From NCBI GenBank assembly GCA_051531935.1, contig JAOPTR010000001.1:1-64000 (forward strand): 64,000 nucleotides of DNA, written 5' to 3'. Positions 8,773-17,076 of this stretch are shown here, one piece after another (within the stretch, counting starts at the first letter, position 1; the number at the start of each line of letters is the position of its first letter). Made by a program: the position numbers and the translations under genes. Under the pieces are notes generated by a model. That model saw nothing but the letters and a program-made list of their open reading frames with translations, had not been told where the DNA came from and did no database searches. The DNA comes from OCS116 sp051531935 (GTDB taxonomy: Bacteria; Pseudomonadota; Alphaproteobacteria; Rhizobiales; OSC116).

Positions 8773-9162
8773 TTAATCTTCCTTATTTGCGGCAATGAGT
8801 GCCAAATAGGTAAAAATAGCCATGGGCAAAAACAAGATCCATTGCGGTAATAACATCACCCCACCCGTTGATATAAACCCATAAATAAGCGCAAAACCAC
8901 CAATACCCAGATTGATAGGCAATAGGCTTAAATTGATTCCTGCACTGAGTTTTGAGTTGGAATAAGCAATTAAACTAAGTGCCGCCATGATGATGAAAAT
9001 AATTGTGAGGCCATGCCACACTAAACCCATGCTATAGCGCACTACATCGGCCATATCGGAATTATAAACAGGTTGCCATATTTCGGGCCCGCCACCAAAC
9101 GCATGTGCGACCACCGTGAGCGCCATAACCGCAAAGGCTGCTAAATTCCATTTCGATTTCAT
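8773..9162 (-). CDS. Small membrane protein, first gene of a TetR-controlled pair
   Basis: The 129-residue protein has four predicted membrane helices and an N-terminal segment with AHAFGGGPEIWQPV, echoed in the next gene. A good ribosome-binding site (AAGGA) precedes the ATG. Function is unknown. The divergent TetR gene and two operator-like palindromes in the 100-base gap suggest an inducible operon responding to a small molecule. Confidence 0.75.
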   Translation of the reverse strand: MKSKWNLAAFAVMALTVVAHAFGGGPEIWQPVYNSDMADVVRYSMGLVWHGLTIIFIIMAALSLIAYSNSKLSAGINLSLLPINLGIGGFALIYGFISTGGVMLLPQWILFLPMAIFTYLALIAANKED

Positions 9163-9178
9163 GTTTAATTCCTTTTAA

Positions 9179-9244
9179 CATACATAAGTGTATGGCGATA
9201 GAAATAAGTAGATTGTTGACATGTGTCAATACACAAGTGTATTG
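9179..9244. promoter_or_regulatory. Two TetR-type operators
   Basis: An inverted repeat with perfect 8-bp arms, CAATACAC-AA-GTGTATTG (9227-9244), and a closely related one, CATACAT-AA-GTGTATG (9179-9194, one mismatch), share the core ATACAC-AA-GTGTAT. Their centres are 49 bp apart. They lie between the tetR gene and the divergent pair of membrane-protein genes, so each could cover one promoter. Confidence 0.75.
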
Positions 9245-9262
9245 ATGCGACATAATGTCCTA

Positions 9263-9850
9263 ATGAGAAAAACAATGACTGAACCAAAAACATCTAAATT
9301 AGCTTGGTTAGAAGCGGGCTTTCAAATGCTCTCTGAAGGCGGCATAGACTCAGTTAGAGTTGACCGCATATCCAAAAAAATTGGCCTAACCCGTGGCAGT
9401 TTTTACTGGCATTTTAAAAACCGTGCCGAGTTTTTAGACTCCATGTTAGAGCTTTGGCACAAAAAAGGCACTCACGATATTATAGATTTGGTCGAACAGG
9501 AAAAAGGGAATCTAAACAATAGGCTTGGGCTATTGCTTAACCTTACTGCCAGTGGCCCAGGCGCACAATATGGTGGTAAATTTGCCGAAATGGCCATTAG
9601 AATATGGGGCAAAACCAATCCTAAAGTGGCCGAAGTGGTTAAAAAAATAGATGCTGAACGCATTACTTTTGTGAATAAAATATTGCTCGATATGCAGGTA
9701 GAAACCGCCCTTGCAAGTTTTTTGGCCGAAATTATTTATGATACCTATATAGGCATGTTAAGCCGCGATTTATCGAAAGAAGAAGTAACCCGCATTGGTA
9801 AAATTGCGGGCACTTATATTGAAGATCAGATATCTCAAGCTAGGAAATAA
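9263..9850 (+). CDS. TetR-family transcriptional regulator
   Basis: This is a 195-residue regulator with an N-terminal TetR helix-turn-helix (GGIDSVRVDRISKKIGLTRGSFYWHFKNRAEFLDSML) and an all-helical ligand domain. Several in-frame starts exist (9221, 9245, 9263, 9275). The first overlaps an operator, so 9263 or 9275 is more likely. It ends 11 bases inside the convergent DMT-transporter gene. It probably represses itself and the divergent membrane-protein pair; the ligand is unknown. Confidence 0.85.
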   Translation: MRKTMTEPKTSKLAWLEAGFQMLSEGGIDSVRVDRISKKIGLTRGSFYWHFKNRAEFLDSMLELWHKKGTHDIIDLVEQEKGNLNNRLGLLLNLTASGPGAQYGGKFAEMAIRIWGKTNPKVAEVVKKIDAERITFVNKILLDMQVETALASFLAEIIYDTYIGMLSRDLSKEEVTRIGKIAGTYIEDQISQARK

Positions 9851-10712
9851 GCTTTCTGATCTGCACCCAGAATGTGCTGATGACCAAACCCAAAATAATG
9901 AGTGCGCAGGAGATTATTTTAATCGCCCCAATCTGCTCGTTATAAATAAGATATGAACCTAAAAGCCCAAATATTGGCACCAAAAAGCTGATCGACATGG
10001 TGATGGCCATTGGGTATTTAATAATCATATTATTAAAAATCAGCCGCCCTAATAAAGTTGTTGGATAGGCCTGAAACAACAAAGAAAAAATGGTAAGTGG
10101 TGTTAAGTTTGCCGCCAAATTTGTAAATACACTTGCACCATTTATAAAATAGGCCATGGCAAACAAGGGAATGGGCGAAAATAAGCTCGACCATACAAGC
10201 AGGCCAAACATATCCTTTACCTTTAAATATTTGAACATAATGATAGATGCACTTAGGCACAATGCCGCCAACATAACAAAAGCAATGCCCAGCCCTGTGG
10301 CGCTGCCATCAGCAACGCTAGCAATCAGTAACAGACCAACAAGCGCAAACCCTAAACCAATATAGTGCCCCATGTTTAGTTTTTCTTTAAAAATAACCGC
10401 GCCCAAAACCACGACCAAAAACGCACTTAATTGGATGATAAGTGAGGCAATGCCTGCTGATGCGCCAAAGTGAATGCCAAGCCCCACCATGCCCCACACG
10501 CCCACACCAAACAAAAGGCCATAGGCGGCAATATATTTCCAAGCCAAATTGGGTTTTTTAACAAAAAATATGAGTGGGAATACGCATAAAGTAAACCGCA
10601 AAGCGTTGATGGTATAAGAATCTAGGGTTTCCATACTCAATTTAATCACTGAAAAATTGACACCCCACACAGCCATAATGATAACAGCAATGATAAAATC
10701 TTTAATTGGCAT
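9840..10712 (-). CDS. EamA/DMT-family transporter
   Basis: The 290-residue inner-membrane protein has about ten hydrophobic segments arranged as two EamA repeats. The first opens with AVWGVNFSVIKLSMETL, a typical EamA start, and the second ends in a short basic tail. Members export amino acids, metabolites or drugs; the substrate cannot be read. The ATG follows GTGAGGG. Its last codons overlap the convergent tetR gene. Confidence 0.85.
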   Translation of the reverse strand: MPIKDFIIAVIIMAVWGVNFSVIKLSMETLDSYTINALRFTLCVFPLIFFVKKPNLAWKYIAAYGLLFGVGVWGMVGLGIHFGASAGIASLIIQLSAFLVVVLGAVIFKEKLNMGHYIGLGFALVGLLLIASVADGSATGLGIAFVMLAALCLSASIIMFKYLKVKDMFGLLVWSSLFSPIPLFAMAYFINGASVFTNLAANLTPLTIFSLLFQAYPTTLLGRLIFNNMIIKYPMAITMSISFLVPIFGLLGSYLIYNEQIGAIKIISCALIILGLVISTFWVQIRKLIS

Positions 10713-10785
10713 ACGCCCTCACCTATTGATTGACAAAATTAGGTTTCGTCCTAAAATAAATATAGACAAAAAACAATATAGCTTA

Positions 10786-10801
10786 ATTGCTATATAGCAA
10801 T
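10786..10801 (+). promoter_or_regulatory. Palindromic operator upstream of arsR-gst-gnat
   Basis: The site is a perfect 16-bp palindrome, ATTGCTATATAGCAAT, 14 bases before the ArsR-type start codon. Nearby partial copies (ATAGC, CTATATAG) extend the symmetric, AT-rich character typical of ArsR/SmtB operators. Autoregulation of the three-gene operon is the likely function. Confidence 0.7.
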
Positions 10802-10815
10802 AGAACTATATAGAT

Positions 10816-11130
10816 ATGAAAAATAAGTCAAGTTTAAAAATATTAAACGCGTTAGCCAACGAAAACCGCCTGCAAATTATGCAGTGGATTGCCGACCCGC
10901 TACCAAATTTCAAACCACAATCAGACGGTGATTTGGTAGATGATGGTGTATGCGTTGGTTCGATAGCTACCAAAATAAACTTAAGCCAACCCACCGTGAC
11001 CAAACATATGGGCATTTTGGCAGATGCGGGTTTAGTCGAGCATAAAAAAATAAAAAACTGGGTTTTCTACAAACCAAATCATCAGGCTATAGATAAATCC
11101 CTATTGCAAATATCGGAGTTATTAAAATGA
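10816..11130 (+). CDS. ArsR-family transcriptional regulator
   Basis: The 104-residue winged-helix protein carries the family's LKILNALANENRLQIMQWI opening, and its recognition helix is LSQPTVTKHMGILADAGLV. The classic ELCVCDL metal motif is replaced by a longer insert ending DDGVCVGSIATKI, leaving a single cysteine. A non-metal signal is therefore possible. It overlaps the next gene by four bases (ATGA), so it heads an arsR-gst-gnat operon. Confidence 0.85.
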   Translation: MKNKSSLKILNALANENRLQIMQWIADPLPNFKPQSDGDLVDDGVCVGSIATKINLSQPTVTKHMGILADAGLVEHKKIKNWVFYKPNHQAIDKSLLQISELLK

Positions 11131-11720
11131 AATTATACGGCAGTGATCAATCTGGGCATTCTTACAAAATACGCCTATTCTTAACTCTCGCGCAAATTGA
11201 CCATGAGTATATATGGGTGGATTTGGCAAAAGCCCGCAAAGATCGCCCTGCCGATTTTATGGCCGCCTCTAAACATGGCGAAGTGCCCGTGTTAATTGAT
11301 GGTGAAAATATAATCTGCCAATCTAATACTATTTTGCAGCATTTGGCCGATAAATTTAATCTATATAATGGCAATTATGAAGTGAGTGAATGGTTATCTT
11401 GGGAGGCAAACCGCATTGGGTTTAGCTTGCCGAATTATCGGTTTGCACGCATTTGGCAAAAACCACCGCAAGAGATAATGGACTATCTTTTGAGCCGTCT
11501 AAAGTTTGACCTAAAATTACTCAACAAACATTTAGCGGATAAAAATTATTTAGTGGGTGATAGTCTCACCATCGCCGACCTCAGCAACGTGGCTTATATG
11601 TATTGGCTAGACGATATTGGCATTGAGGTGAGTGATTACCCTCATCTAGAAAATTGGATAAACCACATTACCGCATTACCGCATTATCAAACGCCTGTCA
11701 CCCTTATGGCTAAGCCATGA
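11127..11720 (+). CDS. Glutathione S-transferase family protein
   Basis: The product is 197 residues. The N-terminal thioredoxin fold begins MKLYGSDQSGHSYKIR and has the cis-proline GEVPVL and the glutathione-contact CQSNTILQHLA. The all-helical C-terminal domain carries LVGDSLTIADL (N-capping box). It probably conjugates or isomerises electrophiles with glutathione in the cytosol. It overlaps both neighbours by four bases, which implies tight translational coupling. Confidence 0.88.
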   Translation: MKLYGSDQSGHSYKIRLFLTLAQIDHEYIWVDLAKARKDRPADFMAASKHGEVPVLIDGENIICQSNTILQHLADKFNLYNGNYEVSEWLSWEANRIGFSLPNYRFARIWQKPPQEIMDYLLSRLKFDLKLLNKHLADKNYLVGDSLTIADLSNVAYMYWLDDIGIEVSDYPHLENWINHITALPHYQTPVTLMAKP

Positions 11721-12184
11721 AATTTATACTAAACACTGCCGACTTTGCTGATTGGCATGGATTATATGAATTATTGGTCGATTGTTTTTCCTATATGGAT
11801 GGCAAAATTGACCCGCCATCATCATTGCATAAAATGACTGAGCAAAGCCTAAAAACAAAAGCTGATAAAGAAAATCTACTTGTGGTTTATGATGATGACC
11901 GCATCGTTGCCTGTGCTTATTTCGACCAAAGGCCAGAAGTTGTATATGTTGGTAAAGTGGCGGTTACAGACAGCCACCGCAAACAAGGAATTGCCAACCA
12001 AATATTTGACCATGCTGCCCAATTCGCACAGAATAATGGCATTGCATTTTTAGAACTTGAAACCCGCATTGAGCTTACAAATAACCACCAAGCTTTTGCT
12101 AAAATGGGTTTTGAAATAACCCAATATAATAGCCATCAAGGTTACAGCATGTCAACGAGCGTTACGATGCGAAAAGCTGTTTAA
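11717..12184 (+). CDS. GNAT-family N-acetyltransferase
   Basis: The 155-residue acetyl-CoA-dependent acetyltransferase shows the GNAT core: strand VVYVGKVAVTDSHRKQGIANQIFDHA (motif A, pyrophosphate loop) and the C-terminal FAKMGFE helix. The substrate is unknown. It is the last gene of the ArsR operon, and its final four bases overlap the convergent nnrU gene. Confidence 0.87.
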   Translation: MKFILNTADFADWHGLYELLVDCFSYMDGKIDPPSSLHKMTEQSLKTKADKENLLVVYDDDRIVACAYFDQRPEVVYVGKVAVTDSHRKQGIANQIFDHAAQFAQNNGIAFLELETRIELTNNHQAFAKMGFEITQYNSHQGYSMSTSVTMRKAV

Positions 12185-12837
12185 AGTGGCAAAAGATATG
12201 TGCCAAAGATACCAACATGCACAATAGCCGCTATAAAGAAAACAGCGACTGACGCCATTACAGGTAGCGGTTTGAAGTCATCAAATTTTAATTTGGCCTT
12301 ACCTTGAATGATTGCCAAAAATGGTAACCAACTCGAGTTCTTTGGTGCTTCTTGCCATCTTTTTTCGCCAGTGGCGGTTTTTCTTTTGTCCAGAAAATAA
12401 GAACCGACAATAGCCGTGCCTAATAATGAACCCCAAAATAATTGCGCTTCAACGCTGCCATTTGTAAGCATATGTGCCGCTGCAAAAATCGCCATTCCCC
12501 AATTTGTAGGGTGGCGCGTGATGGCAAATATGCCTTTGCCAAGCCGCGCATCTTTATCGGGTATATTACTCATGATGATAAAAAACAGGGCTGCAAACAT
12601 CAGCACCGCATTAATCCATAGCCACCATGATGGCACCACCCACAAAGTTTCGGCATTTTCGGTATTCATATATTCTATGACCATCCACACAAATAGACAC
12701 ATGGAGACAACAGAAAATGTGCTCATCCAAACATTGATTGAATATTTTTCGATGAATTTTGCACGCAGGTTTGTGGCCGATACAAAATGAATGAGCAAAA
12801 ACCCCAAAGAGGCCAAGGCTAGCGATAAATATGGCAT
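12181..12837 (-). CDS. NnrU-family membrane protein
   Basis: The 218-residue integral membrane protein has about six helices and the NnrU family signature FAITRHPTNWG. It also shows LLIHFVSATNLRAKF at the N-terminus and GSYFLDKRK in the middle. NnrU proteins are linked to nitrogen-oxide metabolism in denitrifiers and to carotenoid isomerase-like (15-cis-zeta-carotene isomerase) relatives; here neither context is present. AAGGA precedes the ATG. Confidence 0.85.
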   Translation of the reverse strand: MPYLSLALASLGFLLIHFVSATNLRAKFIEKYSINVWMSTFSVVSMCLFVWMVIEYMNTENAETLWVVPSWWLWINAVLMFAALFFIIMSNIPDKDARLGKGIFAITRHPTNWGMAIFAAAHMLTNGSVEAQLFWGSLLGTAIVGSYFLDKRKTATGEKRWQEAPKNSSWLPFLAIIQGKAKLKFDDFKPLPVMASVAVFFIAAIVHVGIFGTYLLPL

Positions 12838-12897
12838 AAAATTCCTTAATTATATTTATTCCAAACTAACAGCGATTGGATAATTTGTAAATACATG

Positions 12898-12925
12898 TTG
12901 ACATAACTAGTTTTATAGTTATGTT
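12898..12925 (+). promoter_or_regulatory. Promoter and operator of the ArsR-permease pair
   Basis: TTGACA (12898-12903) and TATGTT (12920-12925, spacer 16) form a plausible promoter. A 9-bp inverted repeat, ACATAACTA/TAGTTATGT with a 6-base centre (12901-12924), lies exactly across it, as expected for an ArsR operator. Transcription would start around 12932, at the second in-frame ATG of the regulator gene. Confidence 0.7.
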
Positions 12926-13225
12926 ATGGATATGGAACAAAAACACGCCGCACAAATTTTACAAGCTTTAGGCCATGATGCACGATTAGGGTTATTCCGC
13001 CTGCTCGTACAAGCCGGTGAAACAGGGCTTAATATTGGTCAAATCCGCGAGAATTTAGACATTCCGGCATCGACATTGGCACATCATATAACAAGCTTGG
13101 TCAAAGCCAATGTTATAATTCAACATCAAAATGGCCGCGAGACAATTAACATTGCCAATTTCAAATTGGTAGAACAAATGGCTAATTATTTATTTAACGA
13201 TTGCTGTAAAGGCATTGAAAGTTAA
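12926..13225 (+). CDS. ArsR-family transcriptional regulator
   Basis: This is a 99-residue winged-helix repressor with the opening ILQALGHDARLGLFRLLV and recognition helix IPASTLAHHITSLV, close to the subgroup ending in a cysteine pair (NDCCKGIE at the C-terminus), which could bind As(III) or another thiophilic metal. Two ATGs are possible (12926, 12932). The promoter spacing favours the second, perhaps as a leaderless message. It sits 46 bases upstream of the permease gene, its probable target. Confidence 0.85.
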   Translation: MDMEQKHAAQILQALGHDARLGLFRLLVQAGETGLNIGQIRENLDIPASTLAHHITSLVKANVIIQHQNGRETINIANFKLVEQMANYLFNDCCKGIES

Positions 13226-13271
13226 TTGCTTTTTTTTGGCAATTAATAACTACAAAACTAGGTATATAAAC

Positions 13272-14273
13272 ATGAAGTATTATCTTAACAAAATCAGCGC
13301 TTGGCATGTATTTGCAACCCTGCTAGCGATCACGTTTCTGGTTAGCACAAGCCAAGGCATGAGCAGCCTTAAATTTTTGGCAGATGCCTTATTTGGCATT
13401 CTACCTTTCTTGCTTTTTGCCATTCTTTTTATGGCTTATGCTAGCGCCTCTAATTTGGATAATATCATTGCCACATCGCTTAAAAGCAATGGTAAATATT
13501 CCATCATCATCGCGGCGCTCATTGGTGGTCTTTCACCTTTTTGTTCATGTGGTGTTATTCCGCTTATTGCCGCTTTATTGCGCATGGGCGTGCCATTAAG
13601 TGCGGTTATGGCATTTTGGCTTGCATCGCCAATTACCGACCCAGCGGTTTTTGCGCTTACTTATAGCGTAATTGATTTAGATTTTGCCGTGGCCAGAACC
13701 ATTGCCGCCATTGCCATTGGCATATTTGGTGGTACTGCCATTTATATTCTTAATAAAAACGGTCTGTTTAACAACCCACTTAAACCCGAAGTGGCCGCTA
13801 AGAAAACCATCACTCCGTTAGAAGACCGTAAGATTGTTTGGAAGTTCTGGACAGATGAAAGCCGCAGAGCTGCATTCATTGCTGAATTTAAAACCACCTT
13901 ATTATTCTTACTTAAATGGATGAGCTTGGCATTTTTACTCGAAAGCCTCATGATTGCCTATGTGCCAAATGAGCTAATCATCGAATGGGTGGGTGGCGAA
14001 GGTATCGTGCCTATTGCAACGGCAACATTGGTTGGTATTCCTGCTTATCTAAATGGTTTTGCCGCATTGCCACTTATTAAGAGCATGATGGATCAGGGTA
14101 TGAGCCATGGCGCGGCATTGGGCTTTATGTTAGGTGGAGCTGTTTCATCTATGCCTGCCGCAGTGGCTGTGTTTGCACTGGTTAAAAAACCTGTATTTGC
14201 AGCTTATATTATATTGGCGTTAATCGGTGCGTTTAGCTCGGCACTTATATTCCAAGCCTATTTAAACATGTGA
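13272..14273 (+). CDS. Permease of the ArsP/YraQ (DUF318) family
   Basis: The 333-residue inner-membrane protein has about eight to ten helices. The conserved LSPFCSCGVIPLIAALL segment (near residue 88) holds the CSC motif of ArsP-type exporters, and a second half-repeat has GIPAYLNGFAALPLIKSMM. ArsP exports trivalent organoarsenicals; YraQ relatives are uncharacterised. Pairing with a cysteine-ended ArsR repressor supports metalloid or thiophilic-compound export. The frame opens at 13215, but ATG 13272 gives the family N-terminus. A terminator follows immediately. Confidence 0.82.
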   Translation: MKYYLNKISAWHVFATLLAITFLVSTSQGMSSLKFLADALFGILPFLLFAILFMAYASASNLDNIIATSLKSNGKYSIIIAALIGGLSPFCSCGVIPLIAALLRMGVPLSAVMAFWLASPITDPAVFALTYSVIDLDFAVARTIAAIAIGIFGGTAIYILNKNGLFNNPLKPEVAAKKTITPLEDRKIVWKFWTDESRRAAFIAEFKTTLLFLLKWMSLAFLLESLMIAYVPNELIIEWVGGEGIVPIATATLVGIPAYLNGFAALPLIKSMMDQGMSHGAALGFMLGGAVSSMPAAVAVFALVKKPVFAAYIILALIGAFSSALIFQAYLNM

Positions 14274-14305
14274 AAAAAGGGAGGCATCAGCCCCCCTTTC
14301 ATTCG
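14273..14305. terminator. Terminator between the ArsP-like permease and the convergent SDR gene
   Basis: The stem pairs AAAGGGAGGC (14276-14285) with GCCCCCCTTT (14290-14299), with one A-C mismatch and loop ATCA. A run of six A precedes it, so it should work best for minus-strand transcription and is serviceable for the plus-strand permease message. Confidence 0.75.
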
Positions 14306-14337
14306 TCTATTTTACACCCGCATTAATCTTATAGCGG

Positions 14338-15132
14338 TTAACCGTGGCTTTCGTGTTTAATGGCCACCACATTGTCCCAACGTTCAAACGGGGCTTGGCG
14401 TTGGATGATAATCTCATCACGTGTTTTAATGGCTTTTAATTCTTCGGCATTTGTATCTGGTTTCTTAATCACTTCACCAACCATCCATGCAATTTCTGCA
14501 CCTGTTAATGTAAGGTCTGGCTCGGCTTCACGTTGTGGAATACGGTCCCAAAACGGTGTATCTGTTGTGCCGGGGCAAATTGAAAATACATTAATTTTAC
14601 GACCACCTGCTTCAAAATCGACCTTCATTTGCGATTCTAAATGCAGTGCAAATTTAACCTGTGCGCCTTTGGCTGTGCCATAACCCACCTCTAGATACCA
14701 TGTACCACCACTGGCCAATGAGCCAATTTGAATGATATGGCCTTCGCCATCTTTTGTTGCGCGCATAAGCGGCAACGCGTATTTTGCAGTTAAAAATGCA
14801 CCTGTTACCGATACATCCAATGTTTGTTGCCATTCTTCGAGGGTTAACTCATCAATGGTAAGGCAATGGCCTTGGCCTGCACTATGTACCAGAACATCTA
14901 AACGATCACCAGCAGCCGCAATTAAGGCTTTGACATCATCCTCATTAATCACATCGCATTGTTGAGCGATAGCCTCGCCACCAGAGGCGGTGATTTTTGC
15001 CACCACTTCATCTAACGTGGCTTGTGTGCGGCCAGCAAGAACCACTTTATAGCCTTCTGCAGCCAATAATTCTGCAGTTGCGGCACCAATACCTGTACCT
15101 GCGCCAGTTACGATAGCGGTTTTATTTGTCAT
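14338..15132 (-). CDS. SDR-family oxidoreductase
   Basis: The product is a 264-residue short-chain dehydrogenase/reductase. The cofactor loop VTGAGTGIGAA (about 9-19), the VLAGR basic residue suggesting NADP preference, the VHSAGQG strand, a catalytic Ser in IQIGSLASGG and YGTAK as the Tyr/Lys pair are all visible. A C-terminal extension of about 40 residues follows the CPGTTDTPF segment. The substrate is not predictable. It stands alone, divergent from pepP. Confidence 0.88.
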   Translation of the reverse strand: MTNKTAIVTGAGTGIGAATAELLAAEGYKVVLAGRTQATLDEVVAKITASGGEAIAQQCDVINEDDVKALIAAAGDRLDVLVHSAGQGHCLTIDELTLEEWQQTLDVSVTGAFLTAKYALPLMRATKDGEGHIIQIGSLASGGTWYLEVGYGTAKGAQVKFALHLESQMKVDFEAGGRKINVFSICPGTTDTPFWDRIPQREAEPDLTLTGAEIAWMVGEVIKKPDTNAEELKAIKTRDEIIIQRQAPFERWDNVVAIKHESHG

Positions 15133-15257
15133 AAGAGTGCTTTCTAATATATTAGTATAATACCTATGTGATAACCTAGCTATTTTGCGACTTTTGTAAA
15201 CAGTAAGATCAAAAATCTAGACTTGTTTTTTAACCATGGGCGTTTAAGCTCCGAATC

Positions 15258-17069
15258 ATGTTTCAAAATTATAGCGAAAATAACAATCCCTCATGTGGCA
15301 GGCGCAATATTGCAGCCCTAAGACGGGAAATGATGAAAAAACAAATCACAGGTTTTATCATTCCTAGGGTAGATGCTCATATGGGCGAAAATGTTGCCCC
15401 AGCGGCAGAGCGCCTAAAGTGGCTCACAGGCTTTGGAGGCTCGTGGGGTGTGGCTATAGTGAAGATGGATCGTGCGGCAATTTTTGTCGATGGCCGCTAT
15501 ACAATTCAGGTGCGCCAACAGGTAGACACCACACGCTTTGAGCCTAAACATTTGCATGATGAACCACCAACCCAATGGCTAGGAAAATACACAAATAGTG
15601 ATGACATTATTGCCATTGACCCATGGTTACATACCACTGCCGAAATTGAATCTTACAAACAAGCACTCAATAAAACAGGCGCAAGACTATTACTTAGCGA
15701 TACAAATTATATTGACCTAGCTTGGGAAGACCAACCAGAATTACCCCAAGGTATGGTCGAAATTTATCCCGAAAAATATGCAGGCGTAAGCGCGGCTGAT
15801 AAATTGGCTTCGTTAGCAGTAGATGTAAAACAACAAGGTGCCGATGCTGCCATACTCTCGTTATGTGATGGCATTGCATGGGCGTTTAACATTCGCGGTG
15901 CTGACATTGAGCGCATTCCTGTAGCGCATTCATTTGCGATAATTTTTGCCAATGGCAAACATAAATTATTTATCTCGGGTAAAAAGCTAAACCAAAAAAC
16001 CCGTAAATATTTTGAAGGCTTGGCCGATATTTATCAGCCAGAAGATTTGGAAAAAGAAGTTAAAAATCTTGGCAGCCAAAAAGGCAAATTATTAATAGAC
16101 AAACAGAATACCCCACATTGGTTTTTACAAAAAATCGAGCAAGCAGGCGGCACAATTATTGAGGGGCAAGACCCAACAATTATGCCAAAGGCTTGTAAAA
16201 ACGATGCCGAACTTAACGCCACACGCGGTGCGCATATACGTGATGGCAAACCAATGATGCAATTTTTACAATGGGCTGATACGGCGTTGCCAAATGGCGA
16301 CGAAACCGAAATTAGCGCTGCACAAAAGCTAGAAGAATTTCGCCAAGCCACAGGTGAGCTTAAAGACATTAGTTTTGACACTATATCTGGTGCAGGTGAA
16401 AATGGAGCCATTTGCCATTATCACGTGAATGAAGATAGCAATATTAGCATTCCGCAAGATCGGTTATATTTAGTTGATAGTGGCGCACAATATCTAGACG
16501 GCACAACCGACATTACCCGCACCATAGCCGTTGGCAACATTGCCGACGAAGCAAAGCGCAACTATACATTGGTACTAAAAGGCATGATTGCGGTAAGCCT
16601 CACCAAATTTCCAGTCGGAACAACTGGCGCACAGCTCGATGCTTTGGCACGCCAATTTTTATGGGCAGATGGCAAAGATTATGACCATGGCACAGGCCAC
16701 GGTGTTGGTGTGTTTTTAGATGTGCATGAAGGCCCTGCCCGCATTTCGAGAATTAGCAACATCCCACTAAAACCTGGCATGATATTATCTAATGAACCCG
16801 GATATTATAAAGAAGGCGAATATGGCATTCGGATAGAAAACCTTGTGATTGTGCGTGAAGACAAGCGTGGCGATACCGAAAAACCAATGTTATATTTTGA
16901 AACCATCACACTTGTGCCTATCGACACCCGCGCAATTGATGCAAACCTTATGAGCCAAATAGAAATTGATTGGTTAAACAATTATCACAAAGAAGTGTGG
17001 AGACAAATAAGTCCTCAATTGGCTACAAATGAAAAGAAATGGCTAAAACAGGCCACATCTAGCATATAG
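15258..17069 (+). CDS. pepP: Xaa-Pro aminopeptidase (M24B family)
   Basis: This 603-residue metallopeptidase is of the long, three-domain eukaryotic-like XPNPEP1 type and removes N-terminal residues before proline. Two creatinase-like N-terminal domains (FIIPRVDAHMGE; AWAFNIRG) precede the catalytic pita-bread domain. The metal ligands are visible in LVDSGAQYLDGTTDITRT (two Asp), GTGHGVG (His), LSNEPGYY (Glu) and RIENL (Glu). The alpha/beta hydrolase-OsmC gene follows seven bases later, so they are probably cotranscribed. No strong ribosome-binding site precedes ATG 15258. Confidence 0.93.
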   Translation: MFQNYSENNNPSCGRRNIAALRREMMKKQITGFIIPRVDAHMGENVAPAAERLKWLTGFGGSWGVAIVKMDRAAIFVDGRYTIQVRQQVDTTRFEPKHLHDEPPTQWLGKYTNSDDIIAIDPWLHTTAEIESYKQALNKTGARLLLSDTNYIDLAWEDQPELPQGMVEIYPEKYAGVSAADKLASLAVDVKQQGADAAILSLCDGIAWAFNIRGADIERIPVAHSFAIIFANGKHKLFISGKKLNQKTRKYFEGLADIYQPEDLEKEVKNLGSQKGKLLIDKQNTPHWFLQKIEQAGGTIIEGQDPTIMPKACKNDAELNATRGAHIRDGKPMMQFLQWADTALPNGDETEISAAQKLEEFRQATGELKDISFDTISGAGENGAICHYHVNEDSNISIPQDRLYLVDSGAQYLDGTTDITRTIAVGNIADEAKRNYTLVLKGMIAVSLTKFPVGTTGAQLDALARQFLWADGKDYDHGTGHGVGVFLDVHEGPARISRISNIPLKPGMILSNEPGYYKEGEYGIRIENLVIVREDKRGDTEKPMLYFETITLVPIDTRAIDANLMSQIEIDWLNNYHKEVWRQISPQLATNEKKWLKQATSSI

Positions 17070-17076
17070 GTATAGA

